Source of the DNA: Sphingobacterium detergens
Lineage (GTDB): Bacteria > Bacteroidota > Bacteroidia > Sphingobacteriales > Sphingobacteriaceae
Length of the DNA: 64,000 nt
Direction of reading: 5' to 3'
NCBI RefSeq assembly: GCF_003610355.1
Contig: NZ_RAPY01000001.1
Span: 2,596,500-2,660,499 of the forward strand
In this document: piece after piece, positions 17,883-27,158 of the stretch
Layout: the number at the start of each line of letters is the position of its first letter
How positions within the stretch are numbered: position 1 is the first letter of the stretch
Translations under genes and position numbers: made by a program
The notes under the pieces: model-generated
Seen by the model: the letters and a program-made list of their open reading frames with translations, nothing else
What the model was told of the DNA's origin: nothing
Databases searched by the model: none

Positions 17883-18893
17883 CTAAAGATTTATAACTAA
17901 AGACACCTCAAACTCCTCTTTACTTGCATTTGTATTTAACTGATAGCGATTGGGATAGAGCAATTTTAATCGGGCTATCGTATTTTCCAAACCTATTTTT
18001 GCCGAAAATACATTCCGTTTTTTCACGGGAACTGAATTTCGTACATGCAAATATAAGTTCCCTTTTTCAATCCTGATCGAAATTGCTACGTAACAATCTT
18101 CTATACTACAGGTACCATGTTTAAAGGCATTCTCTACAAATGTGATCAATAGCATTGGTGCGATTTGGTACTTAACACCTTCTTCACGCTGATAATCAAA
18201 GTCAATCTTGGTTCGATAGCCCAACCGTTCACGTTCCAATTCGATATAACTCGAAATAAAATCAATCTCATCATCCATTGAAACAAATTCCTTGTCGCTA
18301 CTTTCCATCTGATAACGCAGCAGTTGTGACACTTTAATAATCAATTCAGAGGTACGTTCCGGAAATTTAAGGCTGATGCCATAAATGGTATTTAAGGTAT
18401 TGAACAAAAAATGGGGGTTCAGCTGTTTTTTCAAATTAGACAATTGTGTCTGATTAGAGAGCAGTTCCCGTCGCGTTTTCAATCGTTGAAAACGATAGAA
18501 TTCAATAAATTGGATACTTCCCAAAATACAGATCAACGAGCCCAATAATACACCGACCTGATAATGGAATGTTTTCTGTGCGAGACTTTTATACAAAAAA
18601 CAGTTTTTATAAATAAAGTTTTCCGTTATTTCTTTTAGCACTAAAGCAAACACCAGCAATATTGCGATCGACGATAGCGCATACAATGTGGCTTTATTCT
18701 TTTTAAGTAGAAGAGGCAGCAGAAAAAAACGGTTCACCTGCGCATGGATATATAAGATCAAAAAATAGATCACCCCCATCAAGAAGCCTTTCCAGCTCAA
18801 AATCAGAATCCAGTCATTCAGCGTAAAGAGGATAAACGAGAAAACCAGTAACATGGTTTCCTGTATGATCTTATTTTCCAGAACCTTTCTCAT
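17883..18893 (-). CDS. LytS/YehU-type sensor histidine kinase
   Basis: A 336-residue inner-membrane kinase with four predicted helices (around residues 13-30, 35-52, 68-88 and 112-132) and no large periplasmic domain. The His_kinase motif with phospho-acceptor His161 is QLNPHFLFNTLN, followed by a GHKL ATPase domain (ITFVENAFKHG, KIGLENTIARLKLLY). It is first in the kinase-regulator operon; GGGAG lies just before the ATG at 18891-18893. The signal is probably sensed inside or near the membrane. Neighbouring efflux genes suggest it responds to a compound or membrane stress. Confidence 0.92.
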   Translation of the reverse strand: MRKVLENKIIQETMLLVFSFILFTLNDWILILSWKGFLMGVIYFLILYIHAQVNRFFLLPLLLKKNKATLYALSSIAILLVFALVLKEITENFIYKNCFLYKSLAQKTFHYQVGVLLGSLICILGSIQFIEFYRFQRLKTRRELLSNQTQLSNLKKQLNPHFLFNTLNTIYGISLKFPERTSELIIKVSQLLRYQMESSDKEFVSMDDEIDFISSYIELERERLGYRTKIDFDYQREEGVKYQIAPMLLITFVENAFKHGTCSIEDCYVAISIRIEKGNLYLHVRNSVPVKKRNVFSAKIGLENTIARLKLLYPNRYQLNTNASKEEFEVSLVINL

Positions 18894-18981
18894 ACTCCCT
18901 TATTTTGTTAAAAATCTGTTACAAAGTAAAAGTATTAAGTTTACAACCACCGAAAAATAAATGACGAATTACATTGGTCAC

Positions 18982-19009
18982 TTTTAAACGCCATAGATCA
19001 TTTTAAACG
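18982..19009. promoter_or_regulatory. Direct repeats in the kinase/efflux divergent promoter
   Basis: TTTTAAACG occurs at 18982-18990 and again at 19001-19009, 19 bases apart, in a 171-base gap between the LytS gene and the TolC-RND-MFP operon. LytTR regulators bind pairs of direct repeats about two helical turns apart, so this is a candidate site. TATCTTCG at 19033-19040 is a one-mismatch -7 box for the efflux operon. Confidence 0.45.
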
Positions 19010-19064
19010 GACTATACAACAAGGTCCAGCCTTATCTTCGTTTCCATAAAATGATATATAACCT

Positions 19065-20453
19065 ATGCTGAAATTGAATTTAGTGTTGTCATTGGCTGTA
19101 TCACTTGCGACCTCAACCTCATTTGCACAAAAGCTTACCATCCGTGATGCCGTAGACCAGGGTCTTGCAAATTATGGAATTATTAAGGCAAAGGCGTATT
19201 ATGTCCAGTCAGCACTACAGACCAACGAACAGGTAAAACGCGACTTCTGGCCTAATTTGACTGTTGTAGCGCAACAAGATTATGGAACCATCAATGGACA
19301 GAACGGCCCATTGTATGGATTTGGTGGACTCGGTGTTGCTTCTTCGGGTGCGGCGCTTCCGGAGCAAAATTGGAATTCCGCTTTTGGAGCGCTTTATCTT
19401 GCCAACATCAATTGGGATATCTACACCTTTGGCCGCAGAAAAGAGCGCATCGAATTGAGTAAAGCGGACAGCAAACGATTGGAAATTGATCTTCAACAAG
19501 AACAATTCCAACATAAGATCAAGATTGCCGCAGCCTATCTGAATCTTCTGGCGAGCCAGCGTCTTCAAAAAAATCAACAGAAAAACCTTGACCGCGCTCT
19601 GGTATTCTTTAACATTGCGGCTACCAAAGCCAAGAACGGGATTTTACCCGGTGTCGATTCAACTTTGGCCTCGGCAGAAGTATCCCGTGCGAAAATCAGT
19701 TTGAATCAGGCCCGAGAGAATGTGAAGGAGCAAAACAACAAATTAACGGTACTGATGGGGATCAACGCAACAGATCTTCAGATTGACACTGCACTCGTAA
19801 CAAAAACACCCACCCAGCTACTGACGACCGACCCGACGTTGGTGGACAACAACCCCGTGCTTCAATATTACAAAAGCCGGATTGAAGTTGGAGAACAACA
19901 ACTGCGACTGTCAAACAAGGAATACCTGCCCACCTTATCGGCCTTCGGTGTTTTCCAGGCAAGAGGTTCTGGCTTCAAAAGCGATTACACGACAGACCTC
20001 CAAGCCTTTACAAGAAACTACTGGGATGGTATCCGCCCCAACCGACAAAACTATCTTTTGGGCTTGGGGATCAATTGGAATTTAACCTCAATCGCCCGAA
20101 TCAACAAAAAAATCAGCGCACAACGGTATACCAACGATGCTTTACGGGAGGAATATCAAACCACCGCAGCACAATTTGTTGCACAGCTGGATGCCGCCGA
20201 CGTTAAGATCAGATTAGCACAACAGAGCGATATCGAAGCCCCTCGACAGGTATCAGCGGCCCAACAGGCCTACAATCAAAAGATGGCTATGTACAAAAAC
20301 GGTCTGGCAACACTTGTGGATGTCACCCAGACCCTATATACACTTAATCGAGCCGAAACAGATCGCGAAATCGTCCATATCAACCTGTGGCAATCACTTT
20401 TGCTGAAAGCCGCAGCAGCGGGGGATTTCGATATTTTCAACAAAGAACTATAA
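19065..20453 (+). CDS. TolC-family outer membrane efflux protein
   Basis: A 462-residue outer-membrane factor with a signal peptide (LNLVLSLAVSLATSTSFAQ) and the two repeated helical halves of TolC proteins (LTIRDAVDQGLANYG start; LLNLLASQR-like helix AAAYLNLLASQRLQKN; late NGLATLVDVTQTLYTLNRAE). It forms the outer-membrane channel of a tripartite pump. It is first in its operon, ahead of the pump and adaptor genes, with 10 bases to the RND gene. Placing the channel first is less common than MFP-RND-OMF. Confidence 0.9.
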   Translation: MLKLNLVLSLAVSLATSTSFAQKLTIRDAVDQGLANYGIIKAKAYYVQSALQTNEQVKRDFWPNLTVVAQQDYGTINGQNGPLYGFGGLGVASSGAALPEQNWNSAFGALYLANINWDIYTFGRRKERIELSKADSKRLEIDLQQEQFQHKIKIAAAYLNLLASQRLQKNQQKNLDRALVFFNIAATKAKNGILPGVDSTLASAEVSRAKISLNQARENVKEQNNKLTVLMGINATDLQIDTALVTKTPTQLLTTDPTLVDNNPVLQYYKSRIEVGEQQLRLSNKEYLPTLSAFGVFQARGSGFKSDYTTDLQAFTRNYWDGIRPNRQNYLLGLGINWNLTSIARINKKISAQRYTNDALREEYQTTAAQFVAQLDAADVKIRLAQQSDIEAPRQVSAAQQAYNQKMAMYKNGLATLVDVTQTLYTLNRAETDREIVHINLWQSLLLKAAAAGDFDIFNKEL

Positions 20454-20463
20454 ATAACACCGC

Positions 20464-23400
20464 ATGAATTTAATACGTTTTGCCTTACGTAAGCCGATCT
20501 CCATCCTTGTGTTGGTTATGGGCCTTATTGTATTTGGAATAGGCGCAGTACGCACGATCAAGGTAGACATTTTACCCAAAATGAACCTTCCTGTTATTTA
20601 TATTGCGCACCCCTTTGGAGGTTATTCTCCAGATCAGATGGAGTCTTATTTTGCTAAAAACTACGTCAATATCCTGCTTTTTGCCAACGGAGTCAAATCC
20701 ATTGAGACCAAAAACATCCAGGGGCTGACCTTAATGAAGATCTCCTACTACGAAGACACCAACATGGCTCAGGCTGCAGCCGAATTGAGCGCATTGGCCA
20801 ATCGTATCCAGGCCTCCTTTCCCCCGGGATCACAACCACCCTTTATTATCCGGTTTGACGCATCTTCACTCCCTGTAGGGCAGCTGGTACTCAGCAGTGA
20901 TAAACGTTCTAACAACGAACTACAGGATCTAGCCAACGTCTATGTACGGGCTTCTTTTACCTCCATACCGGGATTACTTTCCCCGCCACCATTTGGAGGT
21001 AGTCCACGTACAATCGAAGTCAATGTTGATCCCGATCTGATGCGCAGTCACAACATGACCCCTGATCAGGTCGTCGAAGCGTTAAAACTCAATAACCAGA
21101 CCGCGCCTGCCGGAAATGTCCGTATAAAAGATAAAAACTACATTACACCCACCAACAACACCATTCGTGATGTGAAGGATTTTGAGAAAATCCCCCTTTT
21201 TAAAGGCGGTGTACAAAATCTCTATCTGGGTGATATAGCTACGGTGAAAGATGGTGCTGATGTTACGGCAGGTTATGCACTCGTCAATGGCAAACGATCA
21301 GTCTACGTCAGCATTGCCAAAGCCGGTGATGCCTCCACTTGGGAGGTCGTACAAAATCTGAAGGCCGCACTTCCAAAAATACAGAATACCCTGCCCGAGG
21401 ATGTCAAATTATCCTATGAGTTCGACCAATCCGTCTATGTCATCAACTCCGTCAAAAGTTTGATTACCGAAGGCGCTATCGGAGCAATACTCACCGGTCT
21501 GATGGTTTTATTATTTTTGGGCGACCGTAGAGCAGCTTTAATTGTTATCCTAACAATCCCAATCTCTGTAATTTCGGGCGTACTCTTCCTGAAACTATTT
21601 GGACAGACGATCAATCTAATGTCACTAAGTGGATTGGCACTGGCAATCGGCATCCTCGTTGACGAGAGTACGGTTACGATAGAGAATATACACCAGCATC
21701 TGGATATGGGCAAACCCAAAGCACTGGCAATCTGGGATGCCTGTAAGGAAATTGCCCTGCCAAAGCTGTTGATTTTATTGTGTATCCTCGCTGTATTTGC
21801 GCCAGCATTTACAATGACAGGTATTCCGGGATCCCTATTCTTACCCTTAGCCCTGTCCATTGGATTCTCCATGATCATCTCCTTCCTACTTTCACAGACT
21901 TTTGTACCGATCATGGCCAACTGGCTTATGAAAGATCACCACAAGACCGGTCCACATAAAATAAATCCAAAAGGACTGAATGCAGATGAAGTAAAATTTG
22001 CCGAAACGGGTCTATCCGTTGAATCCGAACAAGATACCCTGAATCAGAAGAAACTTCTTGTCGAACGGGAAGATTTTAACAACGATGGCAAGATCAGCCT
22101 GTTTGAACGCTTCAGAAATCGGTTTATGAAAATGATCGACAGACTGTTCAAACAGAAGAAAATTATCACCGTCGTCTACCTGGTTGGTGCCATAAGCCTG
22201 GTACTCGTTTTACTCAATACGATTGGACAGGACGTATTTCCAAAGGTCAATTCAAGTCAATTTCAGATGCGTCTGCGTGCGGTTGAAGGAACCCGCATCG
22301 AACGTACCGAGGAGAAAGCCAAACGCGCGTTGGTCGAACTTGAAAAACTTGTTGGAAAAGAACATATAGGGATCTCCTCTGTATACATTGGCCAGCACCC
22401 TGGACAGTTTTCTGTATCGCCGATCTACCTATTTATGGCCGGGCCTCATGAAGCAGTTTTTCAAATCGCTCTTAAAGATTACGAGCACGATATGGACAGC
22501 TTCCGCGATGAATACAGAAAGCGACTCAAGGCCGCTCTTCCAGATGTCCAAGTTTCCTTTGAACCCATCGAACTCACCGATAAAGTCCTGAGCCAAGGTT
22601 CACCAACACCGATCGAGGTGCGAATTGCCGGCAAGAACAAAAAGAATAATGAGAAATACGCAGGTAAATTAATCGAAGAACTGAAAGCTATTCCCTATTT
22701 CAGGGATGTACAGCTGGCGCAATCCATCAAATATCCGTCATATGACATCAATATTGACCGGGTGCGTGCCGCTCAGCTAGGTATTGACCTTGCAGAAGTA
22801 ACCCGATCACTGATCGCGGCAACATCGTCCTCCCGTTATACGGAGAAAAATACCTGGATTGATGAAAAGGCGGGGCTATCCTACAATGTCCAAGTACAGG
22901 TTCCCATTGATAAAATGAAAGACGAGAAAGAGATTGGAGAAATACCATTGTTAAAAAATTCGTCAAGACCAATACTGAGCGACATTGCAACCATTACACC
23001 ATCTTATACTTATGGCGAGAATGACAACTTAGGTGCTATGCCCTACATTTCCGTCACAGCCAATATCGACCATACGGATCTGAAAACAGCCTCCAATGAT
23101 GTACAACGTAGTATTAAAGCTTTGGGCGAACTTCCACGCGGTCTTTCGGTGGAGCAAATCGGATTGGGAAAAGTATTAAATGAAACCATGAACAGCCTAC
23201 AGGCAGGTCTGGCTGTAGCAATCATTGTGATATTTCTGATGCTTTCTGCCAACTTTCAGTCGTTCAAAGTATCCATGGTTGTTCTCACCACCGTGCCAGC
23301 AGTTGTCCTTGGATCTTTACTGATGCTCTTAATGACCGGTTCAACACTCAACATGCAATCCTATATGGGTATTATTATGTCTGTGGGTGTATCCATCGCC

Positions 23401-23754
23401 AATGCCGTGCTATTGATCACCAATGCAGAGCATATCCGCAAGCACAATCAAAATGCATTGGCAGCAGCACGCGAAGCCGCCTCGCTGCGTCTACGTCCTA
23501 TTATTATGACCAGTTTGGCCATGATTGTCGGGATGTTGCCAATGGCTATCGGTCATGGTGAAGGCGGTGAACAGGTATCCCCATTGGGACGTGCCGTTAT
23601 CGGAGGCTTACTCTTCTCCACCTTTGCAGTACTGGTGATTTTACCGTTAATATTTGCTTGGGCACAAGAGAAAAGCAGCACCCAATCGATCTCCTTAGAT
23701 CCCGAAGACGAAGAAAGTAAACATTATATCGCAGCATTAAAACCTTTATCATGA
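20464..23754 (+). CDS. RND-family efflux pump (AcrB/MdtC-like) with an EF-hand-like loop
   Basis: A 1096-residue inner-membrane RND pump. TM1 is RKPISILVLVMGLIVFGIGAV, TM4 holds the proton-relay acids as Asp400-Glu401 (ILVDESTVTIEN) where AcrB has Asp-Asp, and TM10 reads VGVSIANAVLLITNAE without the Lys seen in AcrB. It is about 50 residues longer than usual because the cytoplasmic link between the two halves (around residues 495-560) is expanded; it includes DFNNDGKISLFE (537-548), a perfect match to the calcium-binding EF-hand loop pattern. Substrate cannot be read from sequence, but the adjacent LytS/LytTR pair suggests induced export of an antimicrobial or lipid-like compound. The stop overlaps the MFP start (ATGA). 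Confidence 0.9.
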   Translation: MNLIRFALRKPISILVLVMGLIVFGIGAVRTIKVDILPKMNLPVIYIAHPFGGYSPDQMESYFAKNYVNILLFANGVKSIETKNIQGLTLMKISYYEDTNMAQAAAELSALANRIQASFPPGSQPPFIIRFDASSLPVGQLVLSSDKRSNNELQDLANVYVRASFTSIPGLLSPPPFGGSPRTIEVNVDPDLMRSHNMTPDQVVEALKLNNQTAPAGNVRIKDKNYITPTNNTIRDVKDFEKIPLFKGGVQNLYLGDIATVKDGADVTAGYALVNGKRSVYVSIAKAGDASTWEVVQNLKAALPKIQNTLPEDVKLSYEFDQSVYVINSVKSLITEGAIGAILTGLMVLLFLGDRRAALIVILTIPISVISGVLFLKLFGQTINLMSLSGLALAIGILVDESTVTIENIHQHLDMGKPKALAIWDACKEIALPKLLILLCILAVFAPAFTMTGIPGSLFLPLALSIGFSMIISFLLSQTFVPIMANWLMKDHHKTGPHKINPKGLNADEVKFAETGLSVESEQDTLNQKKLLVEREDFNNDGKISLFERFRNRFMKMIDRLFKQKKIITVVYLVGAISLVLVLLNTIGQDVFPKVNSSQFQMRLRAVEGTRIERTEEKAKRALVELEKLVGKEHIGISSVYIGQHPGQFSVSPIYLFMAGPHEAVFQIALKDYEHDMDSFRDEYRKRLKAALPDVQVSFEPIELTDKVLSQGSPTPIEVRIAGKNKKNNEKYAGKLIEELKAIPYFRDVQLAQSIKYPSYDINIDRVRAAQLGIDLAEVTRSLIAATSSSRYTEKNTWIDEKAGLSYNVQVQVPIDKMKDEKEIGEIPLLKNSSRPILSDIATITPSYTYGENDNLGAMPYISVTANIDHTDLKTASNDVQRSIKALGELPRGLSVEQIGLGKVLNETMNSLQAGLAVAIIVIFLMLSANFQSFKVSMVVLTTVPAVVLGSLLMLLMTGSTLNMQSYMGIIMSVGVSIANAVLLITNAEHIRKHNQNALAAAREAASLRLRPIIMTSLAMIVGMLPMAIGHGEGGEQVSPLGRAVIGGLLFSTFAVLVILPLIFAWAQEKSSTQSISLDPEDEESKHYIAALKPLS

Positions 23755-24848
23755 AACACAATCTCCTAAAAATATTATCCGCAGTAGGCCTGCTCGCCTA
23801 CTTAACCGGATGTCAGTCCGCTGCCGAGGAAAACAGCAAAAAAACAGCAGCGGTAACGGCAAGCCCAGCAATGGAAACATTCGCGCCGTCCAAACAGAAA
23901 CTAACGAACAAAATGCAGATACCGGGCGAAATCAGTGGATTTCAGCAGGTGGAAATTTATGCCAAAGTGAGCAGCTACGTACGGGCATTAAAAGTTGACA
24001 TTGGCAGTCGGGTTCAGGCCGGACAGCTGTTAGCTGTACTTGAGGCTCCAGAATTGAGTTCACAATTGTCAGCCGCAAAATCAAGGTTAAAGTCGCAGGA
24101 AGCGATTTACATGGCCACCAAAAGCACCTACGATAGACTGTTCGAAACCAGTAAAGTCGAAGGTACTGTAGCCCGACTGGATCTCGAGGTCGCCGAAGCG
24201 AAAAAGAATGCGGATTTCGCCCAATTTCAGGCGGCAAAATCAGCCTATGCGGAGGTACAGAACCTATTGAACTACCTCGAAATACGTGCACCATTTGATG
24301 GCGTTATCGCGACACGTAATGTCAATCAGGGTGCCTATGTCGGACCAGCGGGCAGAGGTTCGGAGATGCCCATCATGACCATCCAGCAACAGAGCAAGCT
24401 CCGTTTGGCTGTTGCCGTACCCGAACAATATGCAGGCTTCCTGGCAGCAGATCAACCGCTACAGTTTACCGTAAAGTCCTTGCCGGGCCAACAGTTTTCA
24501 GGTAAGATCGCACGCAAGTCAGGCGCGCTGGATAGCAGATTCAGATCTGAACGAGTTGAAATCGACATTACCAATACCAACAACAAACTCCTCCCGGGTA
24601 TGGTTGCTGAGGTCGAGTTGCCCCTGACTTCTCAGGATAGCACCTTTGTTGTTCCCAAAGCCGCAGTCTTTACCTCAGGTGAAGGAAGTTTTGTCATCGC
24701 CGTTGTGGACAACAAAACAAGTCGTGTTCCGGTACAAAAAGGACGTAGCATTGACGGACAGGTAGAAATCTTTGGCAATCTTAATCCGACCATGCGGCTT
24801 GTGAGTAAAGCCGATGAAGAAATCGCGGATGGCACCACCGTTAAATAA
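23751..24848 (+). CDS. RND efflux periplasmic adaptor (MFP), lipoprotein
   Basis: A 365-residue membrane fusion protein, lipid-anchored through the lipobox LTGC (Cys about residue 21). Domains run from the first lipoyl half (GEISGFQQVEIYAKVSSYV, DIGSRVQAGQLLAVLEAPEL) through a coiled-coil hairpin (residues 95-165) to the second half (LEIRAPFDGVIATRNVNQGAYVG) and the beta-barrel and membrane-proximal domains (LLPGMVAEVELPL, VVPKAAVF). It bridges the RND pump and the TolC-like channel. Translation is coupled to the pump by the ATGA overlap. The operon ends at the strong hairpin 24932-24980. Confidence 0.92.
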   Translation: MKHNLLKILSAVGLLAYLTGCQSAAEENSKKTAAVTASPAMETFAPSKQKLTNKMQIPGEISGFQQVEIYAKVSSYVRALKVDIGSRVQAGQLLAVLEAPELSSQLSAAKSRLKSQEAIYMATKSTYDRLFETSKVEGTVARLDLEVAEAKKNADFAQFQAAKSAYAEVQNLLNYLEIRAPFDGVIATRNVNQGAYVGPAGRGSEMPIMTIQQQSKLRLAVAVPEQYAGFLAADQPLQFTVKSLPGQQFSGKIARKSGALDSRFRSERVEIDITNTNNKLLPGMVAEVELPLTSQDSTFVVPKAAVFTSGEGSFVIAVVDNKTSRVPVQKGRSIDGQVEIFGNLNPTMRLVSKADEEIADGTTVK

Positions 24849-24931
24849 AAACAAGAAAGCTGTCCTAAGAATAAAAACGTAGCCCATGCGCATTGATCGT
24901 TGAAAAGAGATGCTCGGGAATACGAATAGAT

Positions 24932-24980
24932 TAAAAGCCAATAGGCTGTCCAAAAATATCGGACACCCTATTGGCTTTTA
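24932..24980. terminator. Strong bidirectional terminator
   Basis: A 20-base arm (24932-24951) pairs with 24961-24980 with one mismatch around a 9-base loop. AAAA on the left and TTTTA/TTATTTT on the right supply T-tracts in both directions. It separates the efflux operon from the convergent Ntn-hydrolase gene, whose stop lies 15 bases beyond. Confidence 0.88.
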
Positions 24981-24994
24981 TTATTTTCACACGA

Positions 24995-26032
24995 CTATAT
25001 ACCCATAAATTTAAAGGCGTTGGCAGATTTAAATAGTCCATTTGAGATGCCATTAATTGCTATGCCCTGTTTTAAATCCAGTTTCATTGCAGGGGAACCC
25101 TTTTTCAAATCAAACTTAGTAAGATCCACCCATAAAGTTCCCGGAGTCAACACATTCTCAAAATAATAAACTTTATTCTTTTGATCTGCGACAGACCGCC
25201 ATCGGGTAGAGGAAATATTAGGTTCAGTTTCCGAGCTTATACCAAATGGGACAGAGCAATTACGAATGACGCTAAATACACTCGCGACAGCGGTTCGTGT
25301 ATCCTCCGTTTGTGGGATGGCATTGATATAATACGAAGCACGCACAAAACGATCTGCAGCCCGATTGGTACCCGGAAGCATAATTGTCCCCGGGATTCCC
25401 TGCCAGTATCTGTTTAAAGCCAGCTGTTCCTCAAATACGGGTGAATTTGTCATCACCGTATATGCTGCATTATGGTGAATAACCAATTTTCCATTGATAT
25501 ATTCAAAAATAGCATTGTCACCCGTTGCATCCGAAAGGGATAGGTGTACGGTTGTAAACTTTTCGGTTCCCGGAATATAGTCACTCACAATTACAAAAGG
25601 TTCGTCCTGCAACACCCTCACCGCCTCAGCTACCGTCGCAAAATTGTCAAGTACATATTGTGCCCAAGCCGAGATCGCTACCCCCTTTTTTGTTCCGGCG
25701 GGATCAAATTTAGGATAAGTAGACTCGACCAGCCAAAGTACATTGGCGACCAGTCCCTTTTCATTCAGTCCATCTACGGTCGCAATATCCCATGCGCTAG
25801 CAATCACACTACCATATTGTGATGTCCAGGTCAGCGATTGCGGCCCCACTTCACCACTTCTTTGCATACCCCGCGGAAATACCCAAATGTTAGCAGCAAT
25901 ATCATCCTTCCAGTCCATGCTACGTGCTGTAATAACGGTTTGACCGGGCCCTTTGTAAACCACCCTGGTACAGGCATCCGTCTCTCCATGCAGGAGGACC
26001 ATAATTAAGATAATTGAAAAAAGATACTTCAT
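24995..26032 (-). CDS. Secreted linear amide C-N hydrolase (penicillin acylase/bile salt hydrolase family)
   Basis: A 345-residue Ntn-hydrolase of the choloylglycine/penicillin V acylase group. I prefer the ATG at 26030-26032, which starts a good signal peptide (MKYLFSIILIMVLLHG); another ATG at 26068 adds 12 polar residues. Removal of the signal exposes Cys21 (ETDA then CTRVVY), the N-terminal nucleophile. Other family marks are ITARSMDWKDD, DGLNEKGLVANVLWL and SWNN-like TNSPVFEEQL. Gram-negative members of the family cleave acyl-homoserine lactones or penicillin V as well as bile salts; which applies here cannot be told. It lies in the periplasm or outside. Confidence 0.88.
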   Translation of the reverse strand: MKYLFSIILIMVLLHGETDACTRVVYKGPGQTVITARSMDWKDDIAANIWVFPRGMQRSGEVGPQSLTWTSQYGSVIASAWDIATVDGLNEKGLVANVLWLVESTYPKFDPAGTKKGVAISAWAQYVLDNFATVAEAVRVLQDEPFVIVSDYIPGTEKFTTVHLSLSDATGDNAIFEYINGKLVIHHNAAYTVMTNSPVFEEQLALNRYWQGIPGTIMLPGTNRAADRFVRASYYINAIPQTEDTRTAVASVFSVIRNCSVPFGISSETEPNISSTRWRSVADQKNKVYYFENVLTPGTLWVDLTKFDLKKGSPAMKLDLKQGIAINGISNGLFKSANAFKFMGI

Positions 26033-26089
26033 AAGATAGTTGTTTACATCATGATAAAAAAACACCATATGGTAGCTGTTAGAATTTCC

Positions 26090-26923
26090 TTACTCTACTT
26101 TTTTATCATCAATAGCTACCGCAGCTGCCGTCAATGCTACAATTCCCCCAACCAACAATACGTTCTGACCTTTCTTTTCTTTATAAGCCATTACGTCCCC
26201 TCTTTTTGTATAGATCTCTATAATATTATTTAACGATACAGCTCCAGTCTGCCAAAGCTGTTCTACATAAAACTGCTGTTCAGTCGTTTTTGACAGTGCC
26301 TTGCCATCGGACAATACCGAATAGCTCAGAAAGCTCCGTAAGTTATATGGTGATTCAGCGGGCTCAAATTTGGCCAGCTGTACGGCATAACTTTCCCCAT
26401 TCATATCATACATATTTACTTTTTTCTTCTTAGATGATTTAGTGATTTCCTTCACATCGTTTCGAAGATCAAAGTAACTGCCATCTATATAAGCGTGTGG
26501 AGGAATAAGCACCACATCCTTTGGCAAACCTATTGTCCCACTAAAATACCCACGTACCCAATCTTCGTTTAATAAGCTTGTATTTCTATTTCCAAAGCTA
26601 GAAACAGTTCCATCAATTTGCCCTTTGATGGCTGTACTTTCGGCAGCATAACTTAAAGCTTTGCCATTGATGACCAAAGCCGAACTTTTCAGATCCCATA
26701 AAACAGGCTTATCGAGCTTATTCGCTATCTTTAGATATAATTTACCTTCTCTACTAGCAAAAGAATAATCAACTTTAACCGTATCATTATCGAATGAAAA
26801 ATGGCCATTTTCTTCATCCTTTTTAAGATTTTCACCGCTAAATGTCATTAAATAATTTGACGTGCATGCAGATAGTAGAAACACGCAACAAATTGGCGCA
26901 AGAATTTTGATTATTTTTTTCAT
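26090..26923 (-). CDS. Hypothetical lipoprotein
   Basis: A 277-residue protein I do not recognise. It starts with a lipoprotein signal (CCVFLLSACTS, acceptor Cys about residue 20). The mature part is beta-rich (VKVDYSFASREGKLYLKIANKLDKPVLWDL resembles domains that describe contact with a binding partner), with a basic patch SSKKKKVN near residue 165, and it ends with a hydrophobic stretch NVLLVGGIVALTAAAVAI. It is 57 bases upstream of the Ntn-hydrolase in the same direction and could share a transcript with it. No function is claimed. Confidence 0.75.
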   Translation of the reverse strand: MKKIIKILAPICCVFLLSACTSNYLMTFSGENLKKDEENGHFSFDNDTVKVDYSFASREGKLYLKIANKLDKPVLWDLKSSALVINGKALSYAAESTAIKGQIDGTVSSFGNRNTSLLNEDWVRGYFSGTIGLPKDVVLIPPHAYIDGSYFDLRNDVKEITKSSKKKKVNMYDMNGESYAVQLAKFEPAESPYNLRSFLSYSVLSDGKALSKTTEQQFYVEQLWQTGAVSLNNIIEIYTKRGDVMAYKEKKGQNVLLVGGIVALTAAAVAIDDKKVE

Positions 26924-27158
26924 ACAAACAAGTTATTTTCGTATAGCACAAGTACTCTAATATGACTTTAGAATCATTACTTACTAATATAAAGATTACA
27001 CATCAATAAATCCACATATAAAAGAATAAATCTTTATACAAAAGATTTTATCCACTTTCAAAGCACGTTTAGTTTTTAACCTTATTTTTTCTTATTTTCA
27101 AAGTATGTCGCGACAACGACAGTGAATCATTTAACTAAAAAATCAATTGCTAAAGGAC

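Noticed and set aside
21435..21920. Open antisense frame of 161 codons inside the RND pump gene
   Set aside because: It is the reverse-strand shadow of a hydrophobic coding region, with no promoter, ribosome site or recognisable domain.
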